A DNA stretch of 13,308 bases from Isohypsibius dastychi (Eukaryota; Tardigrada; Eutardigrada; Parachela; Isohypsibiidae). The stretch covers positions 1-13,308 of the forward strand of contig JAQIWT010000976.1 of assembly GCA_034696485.1 (NCBI GenBank), given 5' to 3'. The position numbers were made by a program, and so were the translations under genes. Under the pieces are notes generated by a model. That model saw only the letters and a program-made list of their open reading frames with translations. It made no database searches and had not been told where the DNA came from. Below, in pieces: positions 1-7,764 of this stretch. The first letter of the stretch is position 1. Each line of letters starts with the position of its first letter.

Positions 1-11
1 TTTATTCTAAA

Positions 12-554
12 ATGAGGTCATTGTTTGGCGGTGCCATTGAGTGTGAATTACCCGCCACGTACGAAGATGTGAGTCTTCTGAGGGACACGCCTGATAACGA
101 AGAGGTTCTGTTTGAAGGACAGACGGACTCGTGCATCATCATCGAGCTTTTGGAGTACAAGGATGATGTTCCTGATAACCAGATTGCAGCATTTCACTTT
201 AATAACATTGCGGAAGAGAACGAGGTTCAATCTGCACACATCCAGGAAACAGCAATCGTTGACCGTGCATCTGAAAAATTCCAAAGATTCCACTGCTGCA
301 GTGGAGTCCAATCCGGGATAGTCAAGTTTCGTGAACAAGACCCGATTGGAAATGACATTTTCGTTTGCCTAGCGGTCGCACGCATGAAAGAACTCAATGT
401 TGAAATTGTCATATCTCTCAGTGCCCCACTTTCTTTAAGCTCCGAAAGCTCAAGTTACAAACTTGGTTCCATCCCAAACGTTGAACGGGGAAAGCAGATT
501 TTTCAGACAGTTTTGTCATCATTTCGAATTGTCGACTATGGGGTATTTGCTTGA
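12..554 (+). CDS. MOG1: Mog1/RANGRF-type Ran-binding nuclear transport factor
   Basis: A 180-residue protein of the Mog1 family. Members bind the GTPase Ran (Gsp1 in yeast), promote nucleotide release and support nuclear protein import. Family marks run the full length: LFGGAI at residues 4-9, DVSLLRDTPDNEEV at about 19-32, a TDS..IIELLE block at 38-47, a central FHFNNIAEEN segment, and a C-terminal FRIVDYGVFA that resembles the end of yeast Mog1. The length matches the family (about 185-220). The ATG lies only 12 bases into the window and no in-frame stop precedes it, so a short upstream extension or exon cannot be excluded, though family members often begin just before the LFGGA motif. There are no introns. 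It converges with the membrane-protein gene at 662-2035, with 107 bp between the two stop codons. The family assignment is from motif recognition and is confident; the cellular role is inferred from the family. Confidence 0.92.
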   Translation: MRSLFGGAIECELPATYEDVSLLRDTPDNEEVLFEGQTDSCIIIELLEYKDDVPDNQIAAFHFNNIAEENEVQSAHIQETAIVDRASEKFQRFHCCSGVQSGIVKFREQDPIGNDIFVCLAVARMKELNVEIVISLSAPLSLSSESSSYKLGSIPNVERGKQIFQTVLSSFRIVDYGVFA

Positions 555-661
555 TTGTGATTCGTCCATGGCCTCATGTATCTTACTTTTAAAAATGTAT
601 CTATCACAAAATAATTTCTCATGTGTGTCGTCACAGCAACCTAAATCTAATATTATAGGAG

Positions 662-2035
662 TCACAATGGGCTGGCAGCCACAACTTGTGTCCTCGAATT
701 CTCCGTGTCACGACTTCCATGGACGAGCCTTGGTGCATCATGCACTTCCAACTTGCTCTCAATCTTCGATCCAGCGATGTCCTTGCTCTCCGACCTGTAC
801 TTTGTTACTCGTGCACGTTGCGATATTGCACGTTTATACCCGAGGTTGAGGAACCAAAGGATTTGATACAATGCCGATACTAGCGCGATATCAGAAACCA
901 TTCCCGTAATTCGATTTCTTCGGAATGTGCCGTCTTCAAATTTTCCTGCATATGGGATCCCAACAGCGACGGCCACAAGAAAGGCAACGAGCGATGACGA
1001 AAGCCAAAAGCCCATGTTCACTGCCCGACTCAAGAATGAGACCATTTTCTCTTCGCGTTTGAGAATCAAAGCACTGTTTTTGTTAATTCGCTCTTTAGAC
1101 TGACGTTTGGGACCCAAACTAGCGACCTCCGTTGGGGGAGTATCGCGCGAGTCAAGAGACTCCTTTGAATCCTTAGAATTCGAAGACTCTGATCGAGTGA
1201 AACCTAATAATCTCTTCATCTGCCTATTGCCTAGACAGATATCTGACATTATTGCCATGAAAAGTTTCTGCTTCGTAGGCGGCGGCATATTTTCAGCTCG
1301 CATGAGACGCGATGTTGATCTTGTGTAGAGAAGAACGGGCCCGACGATTCCTAGGACAGCAAGAAAGAAGACGACGACAAAACCGACCGCGGCGGCAATA
1401 GTAGAGGAGGTGAATAAATAAGTGAAAATAATGAGACACGAGAATGCCACAACCGAAATAGCCATAGGAATCCTAAGCTTATGTACATTGTTGATGAGCT
1501 TGACCGAAGAACTCATCTCGATGAACGCCGCGGCGAGATTTAGAACAGCAACAGCCATGAAAATCACCTGCATTCGGCCAGTCACCGTGCTCACGGTTAA
1601 TACGGCTTCTGAAAAAAAGAACGGTCTGGTAGCGTTTAGAATATACTGGGCTAAGGATGAAAGCAGCCCGAACCAAGCGAGAGCATAACTCGTCCCCGCA
1701 GCATTCATGCGCCATATTGATGGTTGAGAACAGATACCGAATAGAGTGCGCCCAAACCGGAGTATAATGAGCGCACAGATACTTAGGGGGATCATGGTGC
1801 TTGCAATGACCATCGGTGTTGCCGAGGTCGCCTCATTGCACGTTGACCCACCCAGACCAAATGTCGACTCACAAGCACAGCCACCGTAGGATCCTTGATC
1901 AGACTGGCTGAGACTTGCAAAGCACGTTGCTCGTCCGACACCAGAACCAGGATTGGCTCCGTTGAGTAAGATTTGGCACTGTTCGGAGGCGTTACATGCT
2001 GGAGGTAAACTCCAGGGGCCATAAGCGGTGGCCAT
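662..2035 (-). CDS. Seven-helix membrane protein with EGF-like N-terminus (receptor-like, family unknown)
   Basis: A 457-residue protein I cannot assign to a named family. The first 70 residues carry six cysteines (14, 20, 38, 53, 55, 66); the last three have the C-x-C...G..C spacing of an EGF-like module. Seven hydrophobic segments follow at about 73-95, 112-134, 154-175, 188-209, 213-237, 341-362 and 379-399. Helices 5 and 6 are separated by about 100 polar residues rich in Ser, Lys, Asp and Glu, and the tail of about 58 residues is charged. With the N-terminus outside, sequons at Asn15 (NAS) and Asn134 (NAT, between helices 2 and 3) are both extracellular and the long loop is cytoplasmic, as in a GPCR. 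No cleavable signal peptide is evident, and I saw no class-defining GPCR motif such as DRY or NPxxY. The ATG is the first after an in-frame stop at 2051-2053. The gene is intronless. A signalling receptor is possible; a transporter or other 7TM protein is not excluded. Confidence 0.85.
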   Translation of the reverse strand: MATAYGPWSLPPACNASEQCQILLNGANPGSGVGRATCFASLSQSDQGSYGGCACESTFGLGGSTCNEATSATPMVIASTMIPLSICALIILRFGRTLFGICSQPSIWRMNAAGTSYALAWFGLLSSLAQYILNATRPFFFSEAVLTVSTVTGRMQVIFMAVAVLNLAAAFIEMSSSVKLINNVHKLRIPMAISVVAFSCLIIFTYLFTSSTIAAAVGFVVVFFLAVLGIVGPVLLYTRSTSRLMRAENMPPPTKQKLFMAIMSDICLGNRQMKRLLGFTRSESSNSKDSKESLDSRDTPPTEVASLGPKRQSKERINKNSALILKREEKMVSFLSRAVNMGFWLSSSLVAFLVAVAVGIPYAGKFEDGTFRRNRITGMVSDIALVSALYQILWFLNLGYKRAISQRARVTKYRSESKDIAGSKIESKLEVHDAPRLVHGSRDTENSRTQVVAASPL

Positions 2036-2246
2036 CTTGATAAGAAATAGTTATATTTGGATAGTTGCCTTCTCTCGGCAATAGCGTTATTTGCATGAGT
2101 TCATGAAAACTCCGACCGAAATGATAGAATTTGGTCCTTTGAGGCGTCGATTTCGATTAAAACCCTTTCCTGTTAGATATATTTACAGTCGACTTGTTTT
2201 GCACGATCGCGGCGATTCAATTTGTGTCGTCTAGCGGTTTTAAGTT

Positions 2247-2255
2247 CTTTTATAG
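2247..2255 (-). promoter_or_regulatory. Candidate TATA element for the seven-helix protein gene
   Basis: On the minus strand this reads CTATAAAAG, a good match to a eukaryotic TATA box, about 212 bases upstream of the start codon at 2035. If used, it would imply a 5'UTR of roughly 180 bases. The stretch is AT-rich, so a chance match is quite possible. Confidence 0.25.
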
Positions 2256-2531
2256 AGTTGTTTGTGAAAATATATTGAGAATTCTTCATAAATGTAAAAG
2301 TGATTCCAGAAGGCGGCGCACGACGAAGGGATTGGGTTTATTGTGATTCGCTTCGCGGCGGGAGGGCGACGGCGGTGTGACGCGATTAAGTTTGCCAAGC
2401 CAGAATGATGATATGACTCATGGGAAAGCACCCGCACGGGATAGATCTTTTTCTTTTCCTCTCTCTATACGCCCTCCCGCCTCTCTGTCCCTGTTCACCG
2501 GCATTAGGAAAACGGCGTTTCATCACATGCA

Positions 2532-2546
2532 AATAATAATAATAAT
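2532..2546. repeat. AAT trinucleotide microsatellite
   Basis: Five perfect AAT units in the AT-rich intergenic stretch. It is short and probably neutral. Confidence 0.8.
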
Positions 2547-3420
2547 TCGAACCAAATCATGTGAGACCCATTACAGAAATCTTGTACCAGCGCTCGATGA
2601 CTACATTTATCTTTGCGTACATATAGGCGCATAGATATTTTTGAATTTTAACATACGCCGTTCAAATTCTTTGGGATGCATACAACAAACTGAGAATCGG
2701 CACAAAATATAGATATAGCATAGGAAAAACAATATAATTATCCCGCGACGCCCGTCCTTCTCGGTAATTTCTTGTTCGCAGGAACACGACGCTTCACGAA
2801 CGACGTCAAAGCTGAAGAACCGTCGTTCAGCGCATTGCCCTTTTATTTTTTGAGAGGTCATTGGTTGTCATCTCAATTAGGAGATCATGCTAATCTCCCA
2901 TCCTTTTTATTGATACAAAATTATGCCCAGCATGCCTTAAGCCAACACATAACATAATAATTACACATATTAACGCGCCCGCGTCAAGGTAACGCGTTAA
3001 GCAGTAGTCATATTCTGGGGATCGAGCAATCATAAATAATACATAACCCCAAAAGCTTAAAATTATATTGTCCTTCTTGCTAGTTCCAAAATATAATTAA
3101 ATTTTTGAACGAGATAAGAAAGTGCCGTGCTGGCCTTCTATTGTTGGGGGGCGCACGCCCACATAAAGTATGTAGTTAAGTATTTGTCTCCCTTCGGATA
3201 ACGAACGAGGATGATTAATAAAGTAACATTAAAATAGTATTTTTTGACGCGACGTTGACACACATAATAAATGCATCCCCTCGTGCCTTCTATGCGTAAT
3301 GGTATTATCAATTCTGGGCTTTAAGCAGTCGATGGGTTTACTGTATTATAATGTAAATATGCTAACACAATTATTCGACGTTTCAACTTTCAAGCGCAAA
3401 AATCAATAAGGCCGACATGA

Positions 3421-4699
3421 CAGGATGACATTGTTGAAGGTATCGCCGCATCTTCTGGAAGGGCACATCTCCCGGGATCGGGGCTCATTGCATGTGACGA
3501 CGATGGAAATAACGGTTGACCTTTATAGCTACATATTTTTATGCGAAGTAAGTACATTTAATGTCGGTCAATTTACGTATCTTGGATTACATTACTGTAT
3601 CGAACGGGGGTCCAATTACAGGAACACGTACTGCATTTATTGACATATGGTCGCTTTTGCATACCACCGTCATGGTTGAATCACCCTATCGTCATACCCT
3701 CCAAAACATTGTCGTAGAATTTGATTCCCCACGAAAAACCCACCGAGTCCACAAGTTTCTTTACCGGATAAGGGCGGTGGAAATCACTTGAATTTTGTGC
3801 AATATAGCTGTTCGTTGACGAAGTCGATCAGATCTATATCGTCGTTTTCTACCTGGGTCATATACTTCGTCATTCGGCGCTTCTCGCTGAGTCCACAAAT
3901 AGATGACGAGGTTGCCATCATCCTCTGTGGCTCATCCAATTTTCTCAGCGAGCTTATCAAACGCAAAAGTACAGCTACCATGAAGTTGTCGTTCAAGCTC
4001 TTCGATCATGGAGTCCCCTATCATAATGGCACCAAATATCCTGCTAAGCGATTGTACTCGGAAGCTGAATGGAACGGTCGATCTTTAGCGAGGCTGTGCC
4101 TTGGCATTTGCGACGGGTGCCAACATTTGGTTCCTCGAGGCTTTAGCCAGGACAGCTATCACTACTCTTATTCTGCTTCTGGATCAGACTTTCTCGCTAT
4201 GGATCGACCGATTTGAGACGGTTTGATGACGCCTTCTTCAAAACCACATCTGATAAATTGATAAACATTGTTCGCGAAACTTCATGTCGGGAACAAGGTG
4301 GAGCATATTCAGAATTGCCATAGGGAGAGCAGTTCAAACCAGTTCAAACCAATCCCCTTTAAGGTGATGGAAGAATCACCCATTGGAACCACTCATCGAG
4401 GTGTTACTTCATCTGATTGACAGGTCCTTCGCTGTGTTGAATGGAGTGGACTCAGTCCATCCAAGTGCAGCGTATCTCGTTACATTCTTGCGGATGGTGT
4501 CCCTGTTCGACCCTAAGAAGCGTGAGCCGAGCATTTGATCAAATCTCCAGAAGACTATATCTACGAAGGAGGGGGCTGGCTGATCTGTCGAACAGAGTAT
4601 GTCCATTCGCGGCAAATGATAATAATGCAACAATCGCCAACACAAAATACTCGACCTTTATTGCGTGCAGTCGCGTCACAGCGTCATACCTATGACTAG
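3421..4699 (+). pseudogene. Possible decayed protein-coding gene, family not recognised
   Basis: Consecutive plus-strand segments read like protein but sit in different frames, each ended by a stop. Examples are 3421-3510 (contains DIVEGIAASSGRAHLPGSG), 3561-3791 (DYITVSNGGPITGTRTAFID), 3808-3915 (LFVDEVDQIYIVVFYLGHIL), 3900-4216 (LARLCLGICDGCQHLVPRGF), about 4186-4323 (DLRRFDDAFFKTTSDKLINI), 4372-4533 (PLEPLIEVLLHLIDRSFAVL) and 4524-4699 (SPEDYIYEGGGWLICRTEYV). Neighbouring pieces meet within a few bases. For instance FDPKKREPSI-stop overlaps a new frame beginning EHLIKSPEDY, as a single-base indel would produce. Base composition here is closer to the genes than to the AT-rich DNA on its left. 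I do not recognise a family and the pieces could be chance readings, so neither a pseudogene nor an unrecognised multi-exon gene is established. Confidence 0.3.
4331..4350. repeat. 10-bp perfect tandem duplication
   Basis: The unit AGTTCAAACC occurs twice in direct succession inside the fragmented coding-looking region. A 10-bp duplication shifts a reading frame by one base, so it is a candidate frame-breaking lesson if the region is a former gene; replication slippage would explain it. Confidence 0.85.
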
Positions 4700-5256
4700 T
4701 TTCGATGTTACTTTTTTCTTGTAAGACATGCTTTGGACGACCTCGACAGTCAGCTTATGGAATATATGTTAGAGATTTTGGATTGAAATCCACAAGGGTT
4801 CTGCTGTCCTCGCGCTCACGCCTTTGCAAGACAACAAGCGTTGACGTCCACGGGTCAGACTGACTCACAAGAGCGAGTATCTTTTAAAAAGTGAAAGAAA
4901 AACAGAAAAATTACCAAATCGATAGATAAACCATACATATAAAATAAGATCCTGGTAGATTTTTGTGCTGTCGAGAAGCAAGGTCTGGGGGAAAGACGCA
5001 GACGACCAAGGAGCGGACTGGTGATTTCCACTCGACTTGGACAGGACAAACGCGGCCCCATATGGGTAGAATAACAAGGTGGAAAGTTTACTTTTACAAC
5101 CCTGAATGTGCCTCGACGTCCTTGCTGTTTTCAGCGCCTGAGCGGACTTTCGCGTTGCTCTCTGTCAACGTTGCTCGTGATTTACCTGATCGAAAGGTAA
5201 CCCTGCAGATAAGGAGAGCTTCATGCACATGCAATTAATTATTCAGGACGTCACAA
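4700..5256. other. Upstream region of the adenylate-forming-like gene
   Basis: No supported gene. Short frames exist on both strands (for example 4963-5238 plus and 4855-5061 minus) but resemble no known protein. A TATAAAAT match lies at 4938-4945, about 310 bases before the ATG at 5257, and is only a weak promoter candidate. The start of the next coding region is bounded by an in-frame TAA at 5236-5238. Confidence 0.5.
5197..5246 (+). other. Putative 50-bp 5'UTR intron
   Basis: A donor-like CGAAAG|GTAACC at 5197 and an acceptor-like ATTATTCAG|GAC ending at 5246 would define a 50-base intron ending 10 bases before the ATG at 5257. Splicing joins a frame that contains no upstream ATG before its stop, so it would not extend the protein; any intron would be in the 5'UTR. 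The prediction rests only on splice-site-like sequence. Confidence 0.25.
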
Positions 5257-6600
5257 ATGGCCGAAAGCGGACCTGGTGATGTGGCTCCTAAGCAGACCGC
5301 TGAAACCTCGTCAAAAGCGACACAAATTCATGACCAGAGAAAGAAGACGAGGGAGTTTGAGGTCGTCTCGATATATGGATCACGGCAATTATTCCCTAAA
5401 ACCAGTTTCTCTATATACGACCGATTAAAGACTATACTGAAGGACAAGACCGCGAGTGACAAGTTAACGTTTGTCGAGGTGATGTCAGATGGAACACGAC
5501 AAAGTGCATCGCTCTCTGACTTGTATAAAACTGCACAAACAATGATGCACAGGAATGAAGACTTGCAGTCCGGGGATGTAGTAGTGGTTGCGCTTCCGTT
5601 TGGGATGGGTTCGGTGGCTGCTCAACTGGCGGTAATCATTCAATGTTTTGTTTTGGTATCGCTTCCCTCGAATGATATCAAGGAAATCGAAAGAGTCATG
5701 AATTTGGTCAGACCGAGGGGTATAATTGCCCTACGACAAACGCTTGTGGAGCTCGATTATTGCTTGCAAGAATTAAAGTGTCTGGGAATGGCTTTTGGTG
5801 GAGAGGGACCACTTCGTTCAGGGTCGGTCGATCTCTCAGCGAAGTCTGGGACAATTACTGCTGGAACATCACATTTCCAAACACCTAGGCCTCAGGACGT
5901 ATTTTGCTTATTCTATGATGAGAAAACTCGTCTAGTATGGGAGTGTAGTCATCGTTCTGCTTCTGCCTTGGCCGAAACATGTATTATGCGAGATAAACCA
6001 ACCTGGCGGGAGAGGACATTGTCATCATCGACGTCTCTCTCTTTGTTAAGTGAGATCATTCCTAGAATATGTTCTCTGAACCAAGAAACGTCCATGACGA
6101 TTGTGATGGACGCAAATCAGCTGAAATCTCGAATAAGACGACGCCAAGTTGTTGGTCCATCTTCAGGAGCTGTTCAAAGCCAACAAAAGAAGGGAAGATC
6201 TGATTTGGCAGAGTTGCTTCTCCATGCCTCTCAATCTAAAATTGGAAGCTGTGACGATTTATTCTGGTTTGGAGTGAGAACAGATCTAAAGGAGTTTGAA
6301 GTTTCAAGAAACGCGAAAGCCAAAGGCTCACTCTGCATATCTGGTCCGTCACTCTTCACTCGAATTGTCGGGCCCCTTGCGCTCACTACTACACGGTATT
6401 TCTCTGATTCACGTTTTAGATTGTGGCTCGATCTTGAGTTGCCGGCATCCATTGGCGAGGATGAATATGTGCATGTTGATTCTAGTACTTCTGAGGGATT
6501 AGATCGAAGACAAGTGAGGCGACCAGGTGATGGATTACTCACGAGTAGCAAGAACATTCCTGACGAGGAAGTACTTCCAGGTAATCGAAGCATGCTTTAG
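5257..6600 (+). CDS. Degenerate AMP-binding (adenylate-forming) domain protein
   Basis: A 447-residue intronless protein. Residues about 50-160 follow the N-terminal pattern of acyl-CoA synthetase, fatty-acyl-AMP ligase and DIP2-type AMP-binding domains: LTFVEVMSDG, a LSDLYKTAQTM helix, then LQSGDVVVVALPFGMGSVAA (residues 103-122) and a hydrophobic segment ending VSLPSND, equivalent to the usual GD.V.....N...-A..A....GA...P.. blocks. At 214-235 the protein reads QDVFCLFYDEK...ECSHRSA where active enzymes carry a Ser/Thr/Gly-rich P-loop (SGTTGxPKG) before a Ser-His. The flanks are recognisable but the P-loop is gone. I see no convincing YGxTE or C-terminal lysine motif, and the protein stops well short of a full enzyme (about 500-700). 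The first 35 residues are polar and low in complexity. The ATG follows an in-frame stop at 5236-5238. It is probably catalytically inactive by adenylation; a binding or scaffold role is possible but unproven. The family link is a motif-level judgement. Confidence 0.6.
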   Translation: MAESGPGDVAPKQTAETSSKATQIHDQRKKTREFEVVSIYGSRQLFPKTSFSIYDRLKTILKDKTASDKLTFVEVMSDGTRQSASLSDLYKTAQTMMHRNEDLQSGDVVVVALPFGMGSVAAQLAVIIQCFVLVSLPSNDIKEIERVMNLVRPRGIIALRQTLVELDYCLQELKCLGMAFGGEGPLRSGSVDLSAKSGTITAGTSHFQTPRPQDVFCLFYDEKTRLVWECSHRSASALAETCIMRDKPTWRERTLSSSTSLSLLSEIIPRICSLNQETSMTIVMDANQLKSRIRRRQVVGPSSGAVQSQQKKGRSDLAELLLHASQSKIGSCDDLFWFGVRTDLKEFEVSRNAKAKGSLCISGPSLFTRIVGPLALTTTRYFSDSRFRLWLDLELPASIGEDEYVHVDSSTSEGLDRRQVRRPGDGLLTSSKNIPDEEVLPGNRSML

Positions 6601-6900
6601 CCGCACTGCTACTTCGTGAGAGGACTTGAGCAACCGTTTCAAAATCTCGAGACGCATGCGTATCCGCATTCGATTATTAACAAGAGGGGGTCAACCATTC
6701 TTTCCCTTTGGGTTAACGAGGTTACATGTTAAACAAACGTAACCAGAAGATATTGAAAATACCATTGACCGAACGTTTTCTTATTATATTCAGCATAGAC
6801 GTCACATTTATCAAGCAATTCGCGGCCATTTTTGCATAAAACCAATGAAGATTGGAACTCCTCCATTCATTGGTATAAAATTGCAACCAGCTGTGATCGA
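6601..6900. other. Convergent intergenic region (two 3' ends)
   Basis: Three hundred bases between the stop of the plus-strand adenylate-forming-like gene and the stop of the minus-strand phosphatase gene, so it must supply both 3'UTRs and polyadenylation sites. No canonical AATAAA is seen on either strand. The right part is AT-rich and holds an inverted repeat, annotated separately. Confidence 0.6.
6842..6873. repeat. Perfect 8-bp inverted repeat between two convergent genes
   Basis: CCAATGAA at 6842-6849 is matched by TTCATTGG at 6866-6873 with a 16-base spacer. The symmetry extends loosely, as AAAA-like bases flank both arms (aaaacc... and ...ggtataaaa). It could form a hairpin in either 3'UTR. 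A CCAAT-plus-TATA reading is less likely because no gene starts here. Confidence 0.55.
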
Positions 6901-7764
6901 TTAATTAACTTCTCGACATAACTCTATCGACCTTAGCTCTGCGTTTTCGAACTTCTTCTCGTTGTCCATGCCTTCCGCCTTTAACAAGTGTGAGAGAAAG
7001 ACCCAATGTGTTATAACAACTATGGATTGCTCTGGTCGGTCCTCAACGAGCCATGACACAAATCTCCTTGCTCGGTCTTTGCAAGCCTCGCTATCGTAAG
7101 GATGCGGATGCATCTCCTTCTTGTTCTCAAATGCGTGATCATGCTCACCATCAACTTCCGCAAACTCAATGTCGCCGAACTCTTGTAAGATATCGCCAAG
7201 CGGTCTTCTCTTGTCCGATGCATACATGGCAATTCTTTCACGACACAAATCACTCGCAACGATTGGCCTTGGATGGGGAAACGCTGCACGGGCTGTCTGG
7301 AGTGCTCGCCTCAGCGTGGATGATACAATGAGCTCACTCGTCGCAACCTCCTTGCGGTGAGTGGAAACAAGGCGATAAAGAGCTTCAGCTTGTGCAAGAC
7401 CTACATCAGTTAGAGGGGCATCGTGGTACTCCGGCGACATATGTCGTCCCTGGTAAAAGTCTTTATAGAGCTCGGCGTCTCGGTTGTGCGTGGCCTCGCC
7501 ATGGCGTATAAAGTGGACAGTCTTGCAGATGGTGCGGGGTGACGCGGTTGAGGATGCGAAAGCGGCATCTCCGACAATAGGTATCGAAGAGGAGGTCCTC
7601 CTCATCGAGCGCAAATAGAGCATGACTGCAAGCGTTACGTACAATATCAAGATGCGTCGGCCGCCTTGCTGACAAAATTCAGTAAATGCGTTCGTGGTTG
7701 CGGACGGTCGAACTCTAGCCGAGTGTGGAAACGAGGGTGGTTCTCGTTGAACAAGAGGCGGCAT
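6901..7764 (-). CDS. Membrane-anchored histidine phosphatase (phosphoglycerate mutase-like)
   Basis: A 287-residue protein of the histidine phosphatase superfamily (branch 1). The catalytic signature FIRHGE is at 85-90, with His88 as the expected phospho-acceptor. Arg152/Arg153 lie in STLRRALQTA, an acidic Glu176 follows in CRERIAMY, and the second catalytic histidine is His253 in VITHWVFLSH. The stretch SPEYHDAPLTDVGLAQAEAL (about 110-129) matches the substrate-loop region of plant and fungal phosphoglycerate-mutase-like proteins, a group distinct from glycolytic PGAM. A single hydrophobic segment at about 37-52, preceded by a basic RR and followed by RSMRR, suggests a type II signal anchor. 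All catalytic residues are present, so it is probably active; the substrate is unknown. The ATG is preceded by an in-frame stop at 7774-7776. It converges with the adenylate-forming-like gene and is divergent from URB1. Confidence 0.9.
   Translation of the reverse strand: MPPLVQREPPSFPHSARVRPSATTNAFTEFCQQGGRRILILYVTLAVMLYLRSMRRTSSSIPIVGDAAFASSTASPRTICKTVHFIRHGEATHNRDAELYKDFYQGRHMSPEYHDAPLTDVGLAQAEALYRLVSTHRKEVATSELIVSSTLRRALQTARAAFPHPRPIVASDLCRERIAMYASDKRRPLGDILQEFGDIEFAEVDGEHDHAFENKKEMHPHPYDSEACKDRARRFVSWLVEDRPEQSIVVITHWVFLSHLLKAEGMDNEKKFENAELRSIELCREVN

Larger units (their letters stand above)
2036..3420. other. AT-rich non-coding stretch without a supported gene
   Basis: About 1.4 kb between the start of the minus-strand membrane-protein gene and the fragmentary coding-looking region. 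Only short open frames occur (under about 85 codons, some from non-ATG starts), and none looks like a known protein. The left end must hold the promoter of the minus-strand gene. From about 2640 to 3420 the DNA is particularly AT-rich, with runs such as atataattaaattttt, broken by small GC-rich islands including an interrupted palindrome, GGGCG-CA-CGCCC, at 3149-3160. I see no tRNA, rRNA or transposon ends. Confidence 0.6.

Noticed and set aside
463-849. A 128-codon plus-strand open frame spanning the Mog1 3' end and the membrane-protein gene's 3' end
   Set aside because: It overlaps the conserved C-terminus of Mog1 in another frame and then runs antisense to the membrane-protein gene; its product shows no domain.
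2531-2570. A tRNA B-box-like sequence (GGTTCGAATT on the minus strand)
   Set aside because: The 3' side runs into the AAT microsatellite and cannot close a T-arm, and no A-box or acceptor stem is found at the right distance.
2240-2957. Several 60-85 codon open frames on both strands as small genes
   Set aside because: They lie in AT-rich DNA, overlap each other, and have no recognisable domain, signal peptide or composition typical of a real protein.
3788-4216. A 142-codon plus-strand frame as an independent intact gene
   Set aside because: It begins at TTG with no ATG at its start, matches nothing I recognise, and makes more sense as one fragment of the broken region around it.
4963-5238. 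A 91-codon open frame as an upstream exon of the gene at 5257
   Set aside because: Joining it across the candidate intron at 5197-5246 gives the wrong phase for the downstream frame, and the frame that is in phase has no ATG.
6231-6593. A 120-codon minus-strand frame inside the adenylate-forming-like gene
   Set aside because: It is antisense to a longer frame with family resemblance and has no recognisable motif.
6866-6882. CATTGG plus TATAAAA read as a promoter
   Set aside because: It lies between two convergent stop codons and no supported gene starts downstream on the plus strand.
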